Of a stretch of 64,000 nucleotides of DNA, positions 10,770-21,817 are shown piece by piece; within the stretch, counting starts at the first letter, position 1; each line of letters starts with the position of its first letter. The notes below the pieces were generated by a model that was given only the letters and a program-made list of their open reading frames with translations, did no database searches and had not been told where the DNA came from. Origin of the DNA: Sambucus nigra (lineage: Eukaryota; Streptophyta; Magnoliopsida; Dipsacales; Adoxaceae); NCBI GenBank assembly GCA_949130495.1, contig OX422218.1, positions 37,193,651 to 37,257,650 of the forward strand, given 5' to 3'. The position numbers and the translations under genes are program-made.

Positions 10770-12869
10770 GATATGGACACCGACGTGGTGATGAGAGAGG
10801 GTGAAGAGGTGGAATATAAAGAGGACGGTAATTCAAATTTTAAGACACTGGGAGAAGATTTCGATAGATGCATCACAACGCTCGAATCACGATTCGATGG
10901 GTTCATAAAGCGATACGATGAAGACCAATGTGCATACCAGTGAGACACAAGCATGATGCATCGTCTCCAGGCTGAAATGTATTGAACGATTATGGGTGCA
11001 CCTCCCCCGAACTATTTCTATGATGCATACAACCCGAATGCTCCCGATCGTGCTCACCCTCCACCTCAATAGCTTGTTTTTCCAAGTTTTTTCATGTATT
11101 TTTCCTATTTCCTACTTCCACGTGTTTGTATGCTTGATATATATAATGGAAATTGTTTGGCCTATCAATGTCATGTCTTATATTTGCTTATTTATGTTTT
11201 GTATTTTGTACTTTGATCCATTTTGTTTGCTTTCACTGTTTAATGTAGCTCTTAGTCTTTTTTGCATCGGGCATTGTAAAAGTTTAAGTTAGGGGGGATA
11301 CGCAAGCACTTAAAAATTTCACAAAGTTCTAAATGCCGAAAGCAAAAAAAAAATAGAGAAATTGAAAAATTCCCAAAAAAATTGAAAATTTTCCAAACAT
11401 CCAAATATATTTTTTCTTCAAAATAAATAAAAATTGGGATTTAATTTTTTAAAAATATGACTGAAGTTTAATATTAAGTCTCAGATTTCTAAATTCCAAA
11501 TTGCACTAATCCGAAATTGGCCAAAGATTGAAATTGAGGAAAAAATGACGACTTAACGAATAAGTGTGGAGATTGGCCAACCCGATTAGAATTCGAGAGT
11601 ATCAACTTTTCTGAGTTTTTAAATCAATCCGAGTTAAGGGTTAACTCAAAGTTCAATTCTACGTTTTATTAAGTATTTGAAGATCTCAATACCCTTGTTT
11701 TGATCGGTTATAGGAAATGTGTGAGTTGTTGCCTCGAAAAGCATGATAAAAATATCTCTAGATTAAATCAATCTCGAGATGCGTATGAAAATATGATTAG
11801 TATTTTGGGTAAATGAAGTTAGACCATCGTTTGTTACCCAAAAAGATTAGCCATAAAAAGTTATGAAAAATATCGTTTTGCTAGGCATTTTGAGACGATT
11901 TTTTTTCCTTTCGTTTGGTAACCTAAGTAAACCATATAGCCCGCAATTGTGAAAAAGAAAAATTCAGAATTTCAGACCAAACAGTGCAATGAAAATGGGT
12001 AAGAAAAAAATGGTATAATGCTCAACAAAAATAACAAAAAAAATAAAAATATGTGAAAAATAAAAAAAAATAGAAAAAGAAAAAAAAAATGAGCAAAATC
12101 CCGAAAAGTACTAATGGACATCATAAGAACATTTTCCAATTCCGAACTTTTCGATTATTCCCAATGTACCCAATAAACCTTATAACCTAAAAAAGTCCTA
12201 ACCAAGTCCGAATTGTGAAATTAATTACCGCGTGGAGAGTGAAAACATGAAAATATAATAGAAGAGATTAACGGGTGTGTATAAGAGGTGAGTCACCTTT
12301 TTCCCAATGACCGTAACTCGATGAAGAGATATTTTCACCCATAAATTTCCGTCTTTCAATTTTGTGTGCGTGAATTCATGTTCCAATGCATTCACTCTTT
12401 ATATCATGCATTCAAGCGAAAGTGCTACATTCCGAGTGATTCATTTGTGAGAGTATCCCGTGAGAATTTGAATCAAAACAAATTTTTGAAAAAGTAACAT
12501 AATGATCAATAGGTGGAAATTTTCGGTTTATATTTCTGTCTTCACACAAAAAAAAAAAAAATAGAGACTTATGAATATAAATGTATGGTGATTATTTTTT
12601 GAAAAGTTTGAATTATACAATTGTTAGGTATTTTGAATTTTGTTTGAGGCAAAAACGAATTTTGTGAGTATATTAAGTGCAAATCCTCACAAGACACAAC
12701 TCGTCCTACTAGGGTAACCTAGGGGTTTAAAGGCTTGTTTCATATGCTAAATTCAATCTCTTACCCAGGAAAGAGGTATTCTATCTTAATAAAATGATTT
12801 TCAAGAGTTGAGCCTTGGTGAGATTCTTTTACAATGTTCGGGACGTGCAAAGTTCTAAGTTAGGGGGTT
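10770..12869 (+). other. 3' non-coding part of the gypsy-like element, with polypurine tracts
   Basis: After the ORF, residual coding-like sequence (NYFYDAYNPNAPDRAHPPPQ near 11010-11070) is followed by AT-rich non-coding DNA. Two purine tracts of the AGTTAGGGGG type occur, at 11285-11298 and 12858-12867. The second directly precedes the LTR and is the likely plus-strand primer; the first may be a central tract or a duplicate. Confidence 0.5.
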
Positions 12870-14524
12870 TGATTAGGCATAAATTATTTTGCATTTATCC
12901 CTTTAATTTAGAGTTTTTACTACCTCGAACGATGTAAATTGTGTTGATTTATCTCATATATGTGCTACTCACAATTCTTACATAGTGCCTCAAGTTTTGT
13001 GTATTTTTCATGCTTTTTACATTTATTCTATAAAAGTGAAGAGAATATGAATTCATGACCGAGAAATCGGGAATTGAATGAAAGTCAGAGGTAAAAATAA
13101 TCGCTTTACATCTTGAGTTCACACAAGGGACCAATATGGAAATTGAAGACCTCGCGTCTACAAGTACTTAAGAAGAAATAGTGTCCCAATCCGAGCCCCA
13201 GTCAGAAGTTGTTGAGCTCCAAAGATGAGAGAAAATCAAGAGAAAAGAGTGAAAGAAAGAATTCCACAGCCGGACAGGACCGGGGTTGTTAAAAAATAAA
13301 CCGATCCGGGAGGAAGGCAGACACTGCATAAAATTCATGATTGAATCGATCTGGATTTAGCCGAAAATGAACCGGTCGAATGCCTTGATGATCTCTACAT
13401 ATAATTAGAGAACAACCCAATCCGTTATAAATGGAAAATGAATCAAACCGGATGATACCAAACTGAACCAAAGACCCCCCTCCCCCCGGAACGGTTCAGA
13501 TGAGATTTTTTTGGAATCTTCTTTTCCAAATTAAGTGTTTCATCTTGCTCAAACTCTTGTAATTTTCTTAGGGTATTTTGTTTAAGTTAATTACAGATAA
13601 GACATTCGATTATTATTAATTTTAAAGGGCTCTAACATTCAAGAACCATAGGGTTTAAGTTTTGCTACACTAATTCAAGATTCAAGATTTAATTCCAGAT
13701 TCCTTTGTTCCAAGTATTATTCAATTTCTTCTTTTTAATTACTTTCATAGTTTAGTTTAATTAGTCATTCAATTTTAGTTTGCCATTTTTAATTCCGAAT
13801 TTCATGTCAATTTTTCACATAGCTATGAATTTTTACAAACTTAATTCTGAGATAGTATTTACTTTAATCATGTCCAGCTATATTTTTAAGGGTTTGGATG
13901 CATGAACCCAGCCCGATGTAATTTACCTAGGTATAAAAAAGGTGTTGAATAGAAATTTGAATGAATCGTGTTGTGTAGTACACACAACCAACGTAGGCCT
14001 TTTAACCTCTTTTGCCCTAGGTAACCGAGATATTTAATGATGCGATGCGCGTGTTAGCTATTTGGAACCTCTTTATTTTTACATTTGATTACGTATGATG
14101 CAGTCTAGTACAATCATATATGTAATTCTTAGGATTAATAAAGAATGGGTTAAATCAACTTTCTACTTCAAAAGCTTGTATTCCATACGGTAAATATACT
14201 AGTGTTCAGGGGATTATATCCTAACCAATCTGCCCCTTACTCATATTTACTTCACTGCAGTAGTTTATTTATGTGCACTTAGTTAGTTAGTACTTTAAAT
14301 TTCTTTCACATTTAGTTGGTTGTCATGCAGTTTACAATTAATCCTTTTTTTTAGTTTCTTTTCTCGAATCAGTTAGCTTTAGTCTTCTATTCGTACGTCG
14401 TCAAGAATTTTTGTCCTAGTTCCCTGTGGAAACGATCCCTACTTATCGGATTATCATTTGAGAGACAAACTTGCACCTGAGCCTAAATAGAACGCACACT
14501 AGATACAAATGTGTGGTCGCGTCA
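12870..14524 (+). repeat. 3' LTR of the gypsy-like element (about 1.65 kb)
   Basis: It starts TGATTAGGCATAAAT right after the purine tract and ends GTGTGGTCGCGTCA, with the TG...CA borders of an LTR. Near the right end, CCCTGTGGAAACGATCCC is a phrase typical of plant gypsy LTR 3' ends. No partner LTR lies in the window, so the 5' half has been lost or lies beyond recognition. No target-site duplication can be assigned. Confidence 0.55.
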
Positions 14525-14909
14525 ATCTATAAAAGGACTACTCAAATAAAAGATTGACTCTAACTAACTAACACAAAGTTAACTATCACCTAATTCACCA
14601 TGTCATTAAAAAGTGCATAAAATGCTACAATACAATATCTTAAAAGTAAAAGAAAATGCCACGTAACAAAGATGGATTAAATCATATAATAGTTTTGTCT
14701 AGGTATATGTCCATGAGTAACTCGATCTCATGTCACTAGTAGAAAAGATCGACATTCTCCACTAATATGATAAATAAATGCTTAGAAAAACATTGTGGAT
14801 TAAGTGGTGTTATCTTCTATGGGGTCATATCTATATCGCTCATGAACTATAGCAATGATGCTTTATTTACCATATGCATCTAGTCAATCTTGTAGCATTT
14901 ATCCTATTG
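14525..14909. other. Intergenic DNA, nothing recognised
   Basis: AT-rich sequence with no gene, repeat or element end that I can support. Confidence 0.5.
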
Positions 14910-15060
14910 CACTACAAGGAAAATATCTTTTTATGATGCTCGAAAATAATTTAAAGACATTTATTACAAAAATATCATTTAAAGGTTAATGTTATTATCA
15001 ATATGACATTTCTAATATGAAATGTCATTTTACACATTTCTAATATGAAATGTCATTTAT
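14910..15060 (+). mobile_element. Lone CACTA 5' terminal inverted repeat with subterminal repeats
   Basis: CACTACAAGGAAAATATC at 14910-14927 matches the canonical plant CACTA terminus (CACTACAAGAAAA). It is followed by ATGTCATT-type motifs and by a 28-bp tandem duplication starting CATTTCTAATATG at 15007 and 15035. I could not find the opposite terminus to the right, so the element is truncated or its other end has decayed. Confidence 0.5.
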
Positions 15061-17922
15061 GACAATTTAAATATAAATGTCATATCTGTTTATAGACGAA
15101 GAATTTCTACCATAAATCAATATAGATTAAAATCATATTTTAACACAACACATGGATCATAATTCTCTAAAATTTCAGACCTTAAAACATAAGTTCAAAT
15201 CTTTTAATTATGCGTAAAGCTTCCATTATTTAGAAATCCTAATGCATGGATTCTATTATCCAATTCAAGAAAATATTCATCCAAAAACTTTTGGTTAAAC
15301 CACCTGATTTCTAATTAGTCTGCTAATGCATGAGATTAAATCCTACCATTTAATCACCTATTGCATACTAAAACCCATAAACTATTGGGGGTTCACTACG
15401 ATGAATCGAGAAATATATTGGACATGAAATTAAGCAAGAAAATTCTTGCATGGATATGGTGATTAATTTGTTCCTCTTAAATTCCTGGTCTCCTATCCTC
15501 TTTGGCCTTTCTTCCTTTCTCTTTTGAGGTATGTTTGCTAGGTCTAGTTTTGTTTTAAGTGTGTGGATTATTAATATTGCCCTTAAATTTATATTAATCC
15601 CAGTTCCCAAGTGAAGCCAAATTCCCCATTTTTGGGCCCCCGAAATTTGCCTGAATTCATAATTTAACCAACCCTATAACATTCCCACTCATGTACCTAT
15701 ACCTCGAAAGCATTTCTAAAAGTCTGAAATACCTAAATCTGCCAATAAATAATCCTGAAATGCATCCCAGTTATTTTTATTCAACAAGCATATTGCAATT
15801 GTGTGACACACCATATGTCTATTTATTCACTATACATGCAATTGTTTTCTACCAAAATTATTTAGCAAAGAAAGTCAATCTCACATAATCATTAAATGAA
15901 AATAAATTAACTTATTCACAACTAATTAGTTAAATTCATCGATTTAATTTAATTCATAGGAATTTAATTTTAGTTAAAAAATGATTTTCATGCATTCTAG
16001 AAAAATATGGGGCATTACGTGACATTGAGTTTTCTTGAAAGTGTATCATTTTCTCAAAACCTTTGCAGATAACTTGTTAACCATTTTACAAAGAACGTGA
16101 GTCAGTAGCGATCTTAAGACATGCTTATATTCTACTCTCATAAACTCCAAGTACCAGACCAAAAATAAGGAAAAAGAGATGTGAAAGTTAAAGAGTTTAG
16201 TTTCCCACAAAAAAAGATGATTTAAACACGGTTGGATGAAGAATAAGGTGATCAAAATATCTCACCTCCTAAGGTGTCTTTAAACTGGTAGTCAAGCTCC
16301 ACTATCTTGCTCCCTAAAAGCTCCATAAAAATTCCCTTAAAACTCAATAGTTTCTTCTTCATTTCTTATCCATGAATCCCTTAAAATCTCTCCATAAAAT
16401 GATATTTTGCCAAACATGTGATGTATACAAGGTTTATTGACTTAAAAGTGGAAGAATATATGTTTTGGGCATAGGGTGATGGATCTAAGATGGTAGATGT
16501 TGGCGGAGTTCCATGGGGGCTCTAAGTGTTATAGGAGAGAGACATAATCTGATGCAAAATGGTTGGGGATTGTTCCTAACCCGTTATCTCTTCTATATAT
16601 GCTAAAAATCTTTAGAAACCCATCTGCAAAGGTACCCTAAAAGTCCCTCCATGAATTGATTTGCCCTATTAAGAACATGACAACTTAAATGATTCAAGGA
16701 TCCAGATTTTGATTGCATTTTTCGAATCTTAAAATTATGATCGTTTTCATCTCGTTTGAACAAGACTAAGCCTCGTTCGAGTGACATCGTGTCCCAATCG
16801 AACAGTGTTCTAACAAGAGTCTACTGGGGCAGGTACACGCGAACAAATATTTTTCGTCCTATGGACATTTGAAGAGTTGTTCAAACGATATTTGAATCTC
16901 GTTCAAACGACTCAACATTTTGTCAAACAATCTCAAGCTTTTTTGCACAGTAGTTATAAGGACTTTTTAAATCCAATTAATTGCGATGATGCCATGATAT
17001 TACCAAATTTAACCAACTATCTATCTCACAAGGTCTAAAGCACGATTGGGTCATATCAAGTCAGCGAATTATATGGGTACGATCAAAACCACGATAGCGG
17101 GTTTACATTGCAGATATTTTCGACTGATAATCTCTCTAATTTGTCTTCGTATTTATTTGATCTTCGTCCAAAATTCATTCATGGATTGTAAAAAAATATT
17201 GTATTTTTACACAAATTATTATTATGACCAAATTAATATATTTGTCAACTTTAAAACATTATATAAGCAGGACCGACACTAAATGTCGTGGGAGGCGTAC
17301 GTGTTCTTTGTCGTAAGACGAGTCGTGGCATATATTTATTTGTTATAAAAAGACAGATAATGAAGAAGAAATTTAATTTCAAAGTGCCCCATTTATGTAT
17401 GAAAATTATTTATATTTTGAGATGAGTTTTTAGAGAGTGTTCAACATTCGACTGGGTCAAATTCTCCATTGGTAAGTTGTCCATTGACCCAATTTTTATT
17501 GCAGAATATAATTGATTTCATATTTTAAATAAATAAAACACAAAAACTCATGATCATCAACAAAATTGTGTACTTGTATTTTATCATCCTTATAGTCCAT
17601 GAGAATAGGAGATAATGTAGGTATGTTATTTACTCTTCAATACTCATATGTACATTTATATTCGAAACATCAAAATAATGAATTAAGCCAAATTTGTCAA
17701 AAGCTTTGAACATTATTATTAAGATCACCTAAAGATAAGCACCAAACTCATTGATATGATTTCTTACATAAATTTACTTCTCTCTTAGTGATCCAGTCTT
17801 GCATTTTGTCACTCCACAAAGCATTAAATAAAATCAAAAGAAAATATGGACTTAAAGTGAATCTTAACTTTTATTCACCGACCCATTGAAGAAAAAAAAC
17901 AATGCTTAGAAGCAAATACATT
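15061..17922. other. Intergenic DNA, no gene recognised
   Basis: No supportable coding sequence. On the minus strand from about 16018, TAATGCCCCATATTTTT resembles the start of the LTR at 34975 (TAATACCCCGTATTTTT), so an old LTR remnant may extend leftward from there. I could not confirm a second border. 16740-16930 holds several GTTCGA/TTCAAACGA words without a clear array. Confidence 0.4.
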
Positions 17923-19849
17923 TTAAATGAGTGTATTCATGTGATGAACAAATGCTTCAAGATGGGGCTTCTCAACACACAACGTCATCAATCGAATACC
18001 TTTATTGGGCCAAGGCCGTGAGACCATAAGCAGAGTAGGTGCTATGGTGGTGTCGCCTTGTATGGGAAACACATAGTCCGGAGGGCCCTGTCCGTAATCA
18101 ACTTGGTTTAAACCTAGATGCCCCCAGTCGGCTATAAACAATGAGGAGTAACCCACTGAGGGAGCCCACGGGTCCACTGTAAGCTCACCCTTAACCCATT
18201 TTTGAAATTCACTTCATAGTTTACCGTTGGCATCTTGAATCATTTTTACCACATCAACAATTGATGAACTCGTTAGCATTTCGCTTGAGGCCGTTACGAT
18301 CATTGGGAAATGAGAGTTACCATAAAAGCCCTTAGGCAGTGGTGGGTCCACAAAACGTCGACAATTTGCAAAGAACACGATGTTTAATTGTGTATTTTCT
18401 CGAAATTAACTGCGCGTGCCCGGTTAGCCCATGCGCTGTCAGTTATAATATCGAAGGTCGAACATGTTTTATCAGTTAACTGAGAGAATTTTTTCTTGAA
18501 GTGGTCAATGTGATCTAGGGAGAATTCTATATTGGTTCGCTCCATCTGATAATCAGGGATGGGTGGCCGTTGTGTGGTGATCTGTGGAAGAGATTGTTGT
18601 CGCAACATCGGTTTTAAAAAGTCTCTATTCCACACTGGTGTGACACTGAGCTGGTTGAGTCCTCTAGCCATCTCACCAACAGCATTTAGGAATTGTGCTG
18701 CCCCTGAACCATCACATATGCTATGGCAACATATGAGTCCCATGACAAATCCATCACATGTAAATTGTGTAACGTGAAACACAATTAACAAAAATTGATT
18801 TGTGACTTTTGACCTTATTTTCCCTATGCCTGATGATTATTAATTAAGTAACAACTGAGAAGGAGTAAATCTCGCCAAATAATTACATTATAATTTAGCT
18901 TTTTAACATCACACGTGACAATATGTATACGCCATGTTATATATTTTCTTATATTTTTCTCTGAAGATTATTTTCACCCAGACTCTTTTGAATTAATTTT
19001 TTTAACACTTTTTATGATGAACATTTTCTTTTGAAAAAGGGCTTTGTGAGAAAAATATATAATTCACGTAGTCTTGATAGAATTTACCTGATTTTTAATT
19101 AATATTTAAGTAGCGTGATGCAATGTTAAACTTCTAAAAAAATTACACGTCTTTATAAAATATTGGGATAATTCTGAATCCGTCCATCCGACGGTTCTCA
19201 TCCTATAATGAACTAATGATACACATGTATGCCAAAAATGAATTACACCCCCGTATGATAAATGACATGGAACTAGTCCGGATAGCGAACACATGACAAA
19301 CTTAATATTTCTCGAACGCATGACAAACTTAATGTTTCACAACCAAATATTGCATAACGAATCACTTGTCTTTACAATAATTTTTGACGCAAACACAATA
19401 CAACTCCAACTTAGGTATTGTGAACAAGCACTTACCTGCATTAGTACTATGGGATCAAGACCTTCATTTTGTGGAAACTTAGCCTCAGGAAAAAGTTTAT
19501 CACATGGTTTAGAAGTTGGATCGTTGAAATAACCCACATCTTCAAGTGAGCAATCAGCATATGCCTCCACAAACCAAGCCCCTTCACCGCTACACTCAAT
19601 TTTTAGCTCACCATCAACCTCCTGAAACCTCCCGGCCATAGGATAGTAAGGAACCAATGCCTTAGCCAAAGCTTCACGTAAAACGTTTCCTGCATTGGGT
19701 AGATGCCTAAACACATGAATCGTTCTAACCATGCTTCTTAAACCAGGTAACCTATCAAGGAACGATAAGTCAAGAATGCATGCAGGGGTTGACCCATAAG
19801 GTAGAACAATCCCTTCGTTTGATCTTATCACACTAAAATCTTTATCCAT
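17923..19849 (-). pseudogene. BAHD acyl-CoA-dependent acyltransferase pseudogene
   Basis: BAHD enzymes transfer acyl groups from CoA to alcohols or amines in plant specialised metabolism. The best start is the ATG at 19849 (MDKDFSVIRSNEGIVLPYG); the open frame further upstream has only a TTG. Exon 1 (19436-19849) encodes 138 residues ending PIVLMQ, with a good GTAAGT donor. This is the conserved BAHD phase-0 intron site. Exon 2 should start at 18773 (VTQFTCDGFVMG) but follows AC, not AG, so the acceptor is lost. The catalytic HxxxD is present as HSICD (SICDGSGAAQFL). A frameshift near 18395 moves the frame to LNIVFFANCRRFVDPPLPKG, an in-frame TGA lies at 18214-18216, and the structural DFGWG motif reads DYGQG. 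Total coding length (about 420 residues) is near the family norm. The substrate cannot be told; the N terminus resembles the alcohol-acyltransferase clade. Confidence 0.9.
18774..19435 (-). other. Intron of the BAHD pseudogene
   Basis: 662 bases, AT-rich, donor GTAAGT at 19435. The 3' side ends TTTCAC instead of a T-rich tract plus CAG, so one base change has removed the acceptor. No transposon end is seen inside. Confidence 0.7.
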
Positions 19850-19911
19850 GGGAAGTATGTTTTCTGTAGGGAATTCCAAGCACAACTACATATATATACA
19901 ATTCATCAAGG

Positions 19912-20326
19912 TTCTAAAGAACGCGGGGCATGGTCGAGGCGTGGAGGCCAAGCCTTAAGCCTTAGAAGCCTAGGCGGGCCTTGGCGTAAAAAGACGTGAA
20001 AAGGCGTTTAGGCCTTCTTAATATATTTTAATATTTTTAAACCATAACAAGGCTATTAAAATACTAAAATTGTGCATATTATAAAAATATTTCCGAATAT
20101 ATGCAAATTAAAATACTATTGGATTATTTTGGATGAAATAATAGTCCGTTTAGTAAAAAAATTCTTTAAAAGGCGATATCGTTTCACCAAAGCATTTTTG
20201 TTTTTAGAAACAAGTGGTTCTTAAGGGTTTTACCAAGAATAAGGCGTAAAAAACTTAAGGCGAGGCGTTTGTCCCAAGCCTTAAGCCTAGGCGTGCCTAG
20301 GCGGAGTCTAGGCGGGTTTTTTAGAA
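19912..20326. mobile_element. GCCTAGGC-rich MITE-like repeat next to the BAHD start
   Basis: About 415 bases bounded by imperfect inverted ends (TTCTAAAGAACGCG on the left; the right end read backwards is TTCTAAAAAACCCG). Both arms carry CAAGCCTTAAGCC followed by GCCTAGGCG words; the centre is AT-rich. Non-autonomous DNA elements of this appearance are common in plant genomes. The left border is 63 bases upstream of the BAHD ATG, in its promoter or 5' UTR. I could not identify a target-site duplication, so the borders are approximate. Confidence 0.45.
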
Positions 20327-21744
20327 TAGTATTCATACTAGGTAGTTCTTATGTTGAAAATCAGATTGATAAGGAATATTGACGTGTATGGTGCCGTTGT
20401 GGCAAAGTAAGATGGAGTTAATCGTGAAAAGTAATTGTATTTGTGATTCTTTGTTGTACAAATCTTCAATTAGTGTTCGAAAGATTAACAGATATTAGGA
20501 ATATTCTAAAATTGAATTAGTGAGTTGATGTCACTATTGGATAATTTCATAACCTAATATTTAATTCTATGTAAATGAATATTTTTCATGTTAATCTTTT
20601 AATCGGAGAAATAGCCTCTACTATTATGTATAATATAACTGTTATGATTAACATATTATGTATATTTTAATAAATGAAAAATAACTATTTTCTCTTGTGA
20701 TGTATAGATTATAAAATACAATATTAATTTTGTAGGTGCCAAATTAATATCTTTCAGTGAGTTGTATATTCTTTTCTTGTTCATGTCATTTCTAAAGTGC
20801 ACATAATATAATCATATAATATTTTCATCTTTAATATAGAGATAAAATTATAGGTTTACACTTGGAGGCTTAAAACACAACTTGACTTATAAATGAAGGC
20901 AACATTTTCTAGACTTAAGAAGTCAAACAATATTTTCAAAAATTACAGTTTTCGAAGATCGATTGACCAAGAGTTTTTTGCATTTCATAAGCCAAGAGAC
21001 AGAGATATAATATAGAACCATTGATTTCATTGGGTGCTGCTCCTTCCTCTTCTTTTCATCACTCCGTTAAAAGAGGTAAGCTATCTCCAAAAATAAAGGT
21101 ATGCATGTCTATCTTTTCTTTCTTTATATATTTTAATCCCTAAGTCTTTCCATATTCATTTTTCTTTGATACTATGTGATGGAGATATAAAGTGATGAAA
21201 ATTGTTACTTTGTGGTGATGATACAATATTATACCAAACTTTTCTTTCTTATGAATGAAGACAAAGTACATAATATAATAACTTTTTTTGGGGTTTTTTA
21301 ACGAAATAATTTTCGATTAAGAGATAATATAATTTTGCATGAAAAAAATTATAGAAGATGATTTTTTGACGTTAGAACATTTATTTATAAAAAATAGTCT
21401 AAAAATGATTCCCCCCCTCCCCCCCCCCCCCCCCCTCTCCCCAAACACTGTTTTTTCATAAGACAGTGAAAAAATATGTTTTATTTAAAAAAAAAATTGA
21501 AAATTGTTTTCATACATATTTGTCACTTATTTTTTTAAAACCATGTCATTTAGGGTTTGTTTCACAAATTTATTCACTGAATAATTTAGGAATAATATTT
21601 TTAATCAATATTTTAACAATTTCATTTTTTTAAAAAAGACCCCGCATCCTAGTAATATAAATATGCATGTGGTAATTAGTTGATAACTTCATAATATACT
21701 TCATTGAATGGAAACAATCAGACAAATGTTAGCCATTTAATATT
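20327..21744. other. Intergenic DNA left of the LINE
   Basis: No gene is recognised. A C-rich homopolymer lies at 21411-21442. Near 21070-21085 an AAAAGAG/GTAAGC word could be a splice donor, but no exon can be supported. Confidence 0.4.
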
Positions 21745-21761
21745 AATATACAATTTTATGG
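21745..21761 (+). repeat. Left target-site duplication of the LINE
   Basis: AATATACAATTTTATGG, identical to 28414-28430. A 17-bp perfect direct repeat at both ends of a non-LTR element is the expected product of target-primed insertion. Confidence 0.92.
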
Positions 21762-21817
21762 AGTTTGTGTTAGTGAAGGAATGCTTCGACAGCAGGTACC
21801 AGTTCATCCTTTCACAA

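Noticed and set aside
10505..10954. Long minus-strand Ser-rich frame
   Set aside because: It is the antisense of the Asp/Glu tandem repeat in the plus-strand ORF.
16740..16930. Third palindrome-type LTR cluster (GTTCGA/TTCAAACGA words)
   Set aside because: The words are irregular, and the only leader-like stretch nearby (about 16260-16420) lies on the wrong side of them for either orientation.
20940..21100. Possible 5' UTR exon ending AAAAGAG/GTAAGC
   Set aside because: No coding sequence, TATA signal or downstream exon can be linked to it.
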